DNA of 64,000 nucleotides from Scatophagus argus (Eukaryota; Chordata; Actinopteri; Scatophagidae): NCBI RefSeq assembly GCF_020382885.2, contig NC_058496.1, positions 441,001 to 505,000 of the forward strand, read 5' to 3'. Shown piece by piece: positions 61,197 to 64,000 of this stretch (position 1 is its first letter; each line of letters starts with the position of its first letter). The notes under the pieces were generated by a model. It saw only the letters and a program-made list of their open reading frames with translations, ran no database searches and was not told where the DNA came from. The position numbers and the translations under genes were made by a program.

Positions 61197-63232
61197 CATC
61201 GTCCTGATTGTTCCACCTTTGTCCTCCAGGGGGCGTCAATCTGACAGGCAGCGCTGGTGTGACACCTGTCAGACTCACTTCAGTGGTGATGTCATCACCC
61301 ACCGACGGACAGAACAGCACAAGGTGGGACACAACACGAGGACATCACAGACACCACTGGTTTTAGCTGGTCAGAGGGTTTGTGATGTCACTGCACCTGC
61401 TGGTCATAATCAGTAACTAAAGACCCACCCACACAGACCCAAAGGTGACACGGCGGGTTTATTGATGACTCGTCTTCTGTGTGTGTGCAGATGTGTAAGC
61501 AGGTGTGTCGTCCCTTCTGTCCGGTGTGTAGACGTCACTTCAGGACTCCCCGGAAGTTTGTGGAACACATGAAGTCTGCAGAACACAAGCAGCAGGTGAG
61601 ACCCCTCCCCCCCATGTCTGATCACATCTGATGTCAGACTGTTTGACACATACAAAGATGGCCGATGCATGTCCACTTCCAGCAGGATAAGAACTACCTT
61701 AAATGACAGAAACCGTCTTTGGGGAAAATGGATTTGAGTTTGGCTCATGTCCCATCTGCTAACGTGGAGGGGGAGGGGCTCATGAGTTGTACTGCAGCCA
61801 GCCACCAGGGGGCGTGCAGCTGTTTTGGCTTCACTCTGAGGAGCTCTCCTGTCGGCCATCTTCGTACGCAGGCAGTGGTGTCTACCTGAGCTGTACAAAA
61901 TTATTACACTGTAAGCTTCATTTAAGGTTCTCTGAAAAATGTTTTGTTTTAATAAAATGATTAATCACATTAAATCTATTTTTATTAAATCATCTGTCTT
62001 TAATCAATCAAACTGAACCACACTTGAAGCTGTTTTGTGCTTGTGGTGATATGATGAAGAGCTGGATGTCTGTACATGTATGACACGCGTGGTGAAATGA
62101 ACACGTCTGTCGATGGCGGTCAGGACTGACGATTCCCCGTCTGTCTCCCGCCAGGTGCACCTGCAGGAGGCTCAGGAGGAGGAGCTGATCACAGTGGACG
62201 CTGTTGGCTGCTTTGAGGGAGAGGAGGAGGAGGAGGAGGAGGAGGAGGAGGAGGAGGAGGAGGTGGAGGTGGAGGCGGTGGAGGTGGAGGCAGCTGGTGA
62301 AGAGGAGGCAGATGGTGTAGGAACGGAGGAGAAGATGTTGGAGGTACATGCAGACGTTCATAGAACAGCCCATCTGTGTGACATGAAGCTCAGCCTGTCT
62401 GTAGTCCTGCTGCGTGACGTTTACTGTCCTCTGCCATGAGCTCACCGGCCTGCAGGTCTGCACTGCATGGACAGACCAGCTGACAGCAAGGAGGCTGCTG
62501 ATTGGACAAATCTCAGTCTACACACGTTTTCAAAATTCAGACACAAGACTGTGACCACATCGCCCCCTAAAGTCTGAAATCTTTTAGCTCCTGTTGCCTG
62601 ACGTGTGTGTGTTTGTGTGTGTGTGTTGCAGGCAGCTGACACACAGGAAACACACAGGGAGGAATATGACCCCCACACCACATATGGTATGTTCCTGTGG
62701 TTACTATGGTAACTGTTGACTTTAATTTGCTGAGTTCATCACTGATTTTAGATCAGTGATAGGCAGCCAGTGGGCGGAAGTGGCGACACGTCAGCCATCT
62801 TTATAGATGTCACTGATGTCATGTAGCGAGCTAACAGTTAGCTTGTCACACATCACGTAGCGATGGCCGCCAGGTGAGTCGGGCTCCATGTGCACGGTCT
62901 GACTGACACAAGCCGTGAATAAGAATTATTGAAACTGTGGAGAGAAACAGCATCAGTGAATGTGTGTCTCAACAGGAAGCAGTTTTGTGGTTCCTGTTTG
63001 TGGCTTCCTGTGTCGACTGTGTAACAAGTTCTTCCACAGAGAGTCAACGGCACGGCACACACACTGCAGGACACACACACACTACCTCAACCTGCAGGTG
63101 AGACACACACACACGCACACACACACACACACACACAGAAGAACAAAGTGCTGACGTCGTGTTGCGTTTCAGAGTCACCGAGCTGCTCAGAGGAGACGAG
63201 TTGAAGACGAGGACAGACCTGCTCAGACCTGA
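56913..63232 (+). CDS. ciz1: CIP1-interacting zinc finger protein, short form
   Basis: CIZ1 is a nuclear-matrix zinc-finger protein that binds p21/CDKN1A and supports DNA replication. Exons: 56913-56941, 59798-59946, 60618-60694, 60796-60936, 61046-61140, 61230-61323, 61491-61595, 62155-62343, 62632-62686, 62976-63097 and 63173-63232. The phases chain and give 371 residues. Diagnostic stretches are [72 protein letters not shown] and [19 protein letters not shown], all aligning with mammalian CIZ1. Matrin-type fingers lie near 118-145, 172-195, 202-227 and 318-345, with an acidic run at 250-272. The glutamine-rich N-terminal half of mammalian CIZ1 (about 900 residues) is not seen. Exons 1-3 are less certain than 4-11. 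Confidence 0.88.
57320..58306 (-). mobile_element. L2-like LINE fragment, copy A, in ciz1 intron 1
   Basis: On the minus strand it encodes [40 protein letters not shown] and [14 protein letters not shown] (the catalytic FADD-type box, here FSDD). The 3' end at 57,330 reads CCTTTATTTATCCCCGAGGG on the plus strand. Its upstream side stops abruptly at 58,306, where another LINE copy begins. Confidence 0.9.
58307..59505 (-). mobile_element. L2-like LINE fragment, copy B, in ciz1 intron 1
   Basis: On the minus strand it encodes [40 protein letters not shown] and, after a frame break near 59,195, [20 protein letters not shown] and [20 protein letters not shown]. The 3' end (AAGAATCAAGAGTCTTTATT) sits directly against copy A, so one copy probably inserted into or beside the other. 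It is a different subfamily from copy A. Confidence 0.9.
59947..60617 (+). other. ciz1: ciz1 intron 2
   Basis: No exon is supported. The donor used by the model is gttggt, which is weaker than usual; the same six bases follow grin1 exon 11743. The intron ends in a (TG)n tract at 60,595-60,614. Confidence 0.6.
61596..62154 (+). repeat. Dispersed repeat, copy 3, in ciz1 intron 7
   Basis: The stretch 61,683-61,830 (AAGAACTACCTTAAATGACA to GCCAGCCACCAGGGGGCG) is the closest relative of 16,285-16,450. The rest of the intron shows nothing recognisable. Confidence 0.8.
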
Positions 63233-63430
63233 CCTGCTCTCACTGTATCCCACAATGCACCTCACGTTCTGCCTGCTCCCCACACTTTTATGTCAAAGCA
63301 GCTCGTCGCTGACATCTGGTGGCTGTTTGGTGGACTGCAGCAGCAACCCTGAAGAGTTTAGGCTTTTTCCTCTTCATTATTGACAGACATGTTTCTATAA
63401 AACTCAACGCATCATGGAAGTCACAACCAT

Positions 63431-63436
63431 AATAAA
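63431..63436 (+). promoter_or_regulatory. ciz1: ciz1 polyadenylation signal
   Basis: AATAAA occurs 199 bases after the ciz1 stop, followed by a T-rich stretch (TTCATTTATTGTTTGG). The next gene starts about 460 bases downstream. Confidence 0.7.
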
Positions 63437-63892
63437 AATGTTCATTTATTGTTTGGACTCATGTATGTGTTTCTTGTCTAAATCTGACTTATTTTTGTGT
63501 GTTAGAGAGAATGGATGTAAAAGATTACTGATTGATCTTCCACTAACGGATGAGTCGTGTCAGACGTCTGTGGTCTCAGTCGAGCACGAGAGGCGAGAAA
63601 AGGTTATGGGTGTCCGCATACTTCTGTCTGTTTTTAAGATGAAGATGGATTCTGAATCGGCTCACAGCTCGAGTCCGGCTCAGACCGTCCACGTGGCATG
63701 CTGGGCCCCGAGAGACCGCAGGGGGCGCTGTGGCCTCTCGGCGCAGGGGATTGTGGGTCGCAGGAGGCAGCGTCGGACTGTCATCATCATCATCATCATC
63801 ATCAGTCGGCGGGCCGAGACTCTTCCCACCGGACTGAACCTGAGCTGGCAGCCGTTTCTCCGCACTGAAGTGCCTTCACCGCCGGGACAGCG
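63437..63892 (+). promoter_or_regulatory. surf4: Probable surf4 promoter and 5' UTR
   Basis: The last 250 bases are GC- and CpG-rich (GAGGCGAGAAA; CTCGGCGCAGGGGATTGTGG; GGCGGGCCGAGACTC) and carry a (CAT)n run at 63,780-63,803. The compact gap after ciz1 must contain the start site. The transcription start cannot be fixed from sequence. Confidence 0.5.
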
Positions 63893-63940
63893 ATGGGACA
63901 CGGAGACCTGATGAGCCAGGCGGAGGACGTAGCGGACCAG
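63893..63940 (+). CDS. surf4: SURF4 cargo receptor, first coding exon (partial)
   Basis: The exon reads MGHGDLMSQAEDVADQ and ends at the donor gtgagc. Vertebrate SURF4 starts M-G-x-x-D-L-M-x-x-A-E-D-x-A-D-Q, which fits closely. SURF4 is a multi-pass receptor that loads soluble secretory cargo into COPII vesicles at the endoplasmic reticulum. Human SURF4 lies on 9q34, as do GRIN1 and CIZ1, which supports the call. All later exons are beyond the window. Confidence 0.82.
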
Positions 63941-64000
63941 GTGAGCTCCTCTCTCCGGGAAACACTCACCCTGAGCCGGCCACACACACGGGCTGGGACC

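Noticed and set aside
62008..62463. Minus-strand poly-leucine frame
   Set aside because: It is the antisense of the poly-glutamate codons in ciz1 exon 8.

Overview
The window is vertebrate, almost certainly teleost, nuclear DNA. Its genes are split by GT-AG introns. It is rich in (TG)n/(CA)n microsatellites, Tc1/mariner copies, L2-like and RTE/Rex-like LINE pieces and tRNA-derived SINEs. No prokaryotic operon, rRNA, stand-alone tRNA or CRISPR array is visible. All five protein genes lie on the + strand. The gene models below come from reading splice sites, frames and family similarity by eye; no search or expression data were available.

Region 1 (1-20,757) is the 3' part of grin1, the obligatory NMDA-receptor subunit GluN1. 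Eighteen exons are readable, from the N1 cassette through the ligand-binding lobes, the pore (M2 with its N-site asparagine, M3 with SYTANLAAF) and M4, to the C1 cassette and a C2'-type tail ending STVV. One large intron starts with a 96-unit decamer array. Region 2 (20,758-31,830) is gene-poor: a Tc1 relic, LINE relics and a 28-unit 15-bp minisatellite.

Region 3 (31,831-44,611) is the unusual part. Four small exons (signal peptide plus about 85 residues) join in consistent phase to one uninterrupted 6.44-kb exon. The predicted product has about 2,256 residues. It carries a C80-type cysteine-protease-like domain (GHG histidine, ACE cysteine), a hydrophobic pore-like middle and five C-terminal RTX-type modules. 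This is the architecture of large secreted bacterial toxins, here built as a normal spliced vertebrate gene. Its introns hold a SINE, a LINE end, a MITE-like element, an RTE fragment and a structurally intact Tc1/mariner element with an open DD35E transposase. A decayed copy of one RTX-module segment lies just after the stop codon.

Region 4 (44,612-52,300) holds SINEs, an RTE fragment, unclassified dispersed repeats and a Tc1 relic. Region 5 (52,300-63,940) holds three more host genes: a kazald1-type secreted IGFBP-Kazal-Ig protein (4 exons), a short ciz1 (11 exons, matrin-type zinc fingers, intron 1 filled by two LINE copies) and the first coding exon of surf4. grin1, ciz1 and surf4 share human chromosome 9q34, so the block looks like conserved vertebrate synteny with the toxin-like gene lying inside it.
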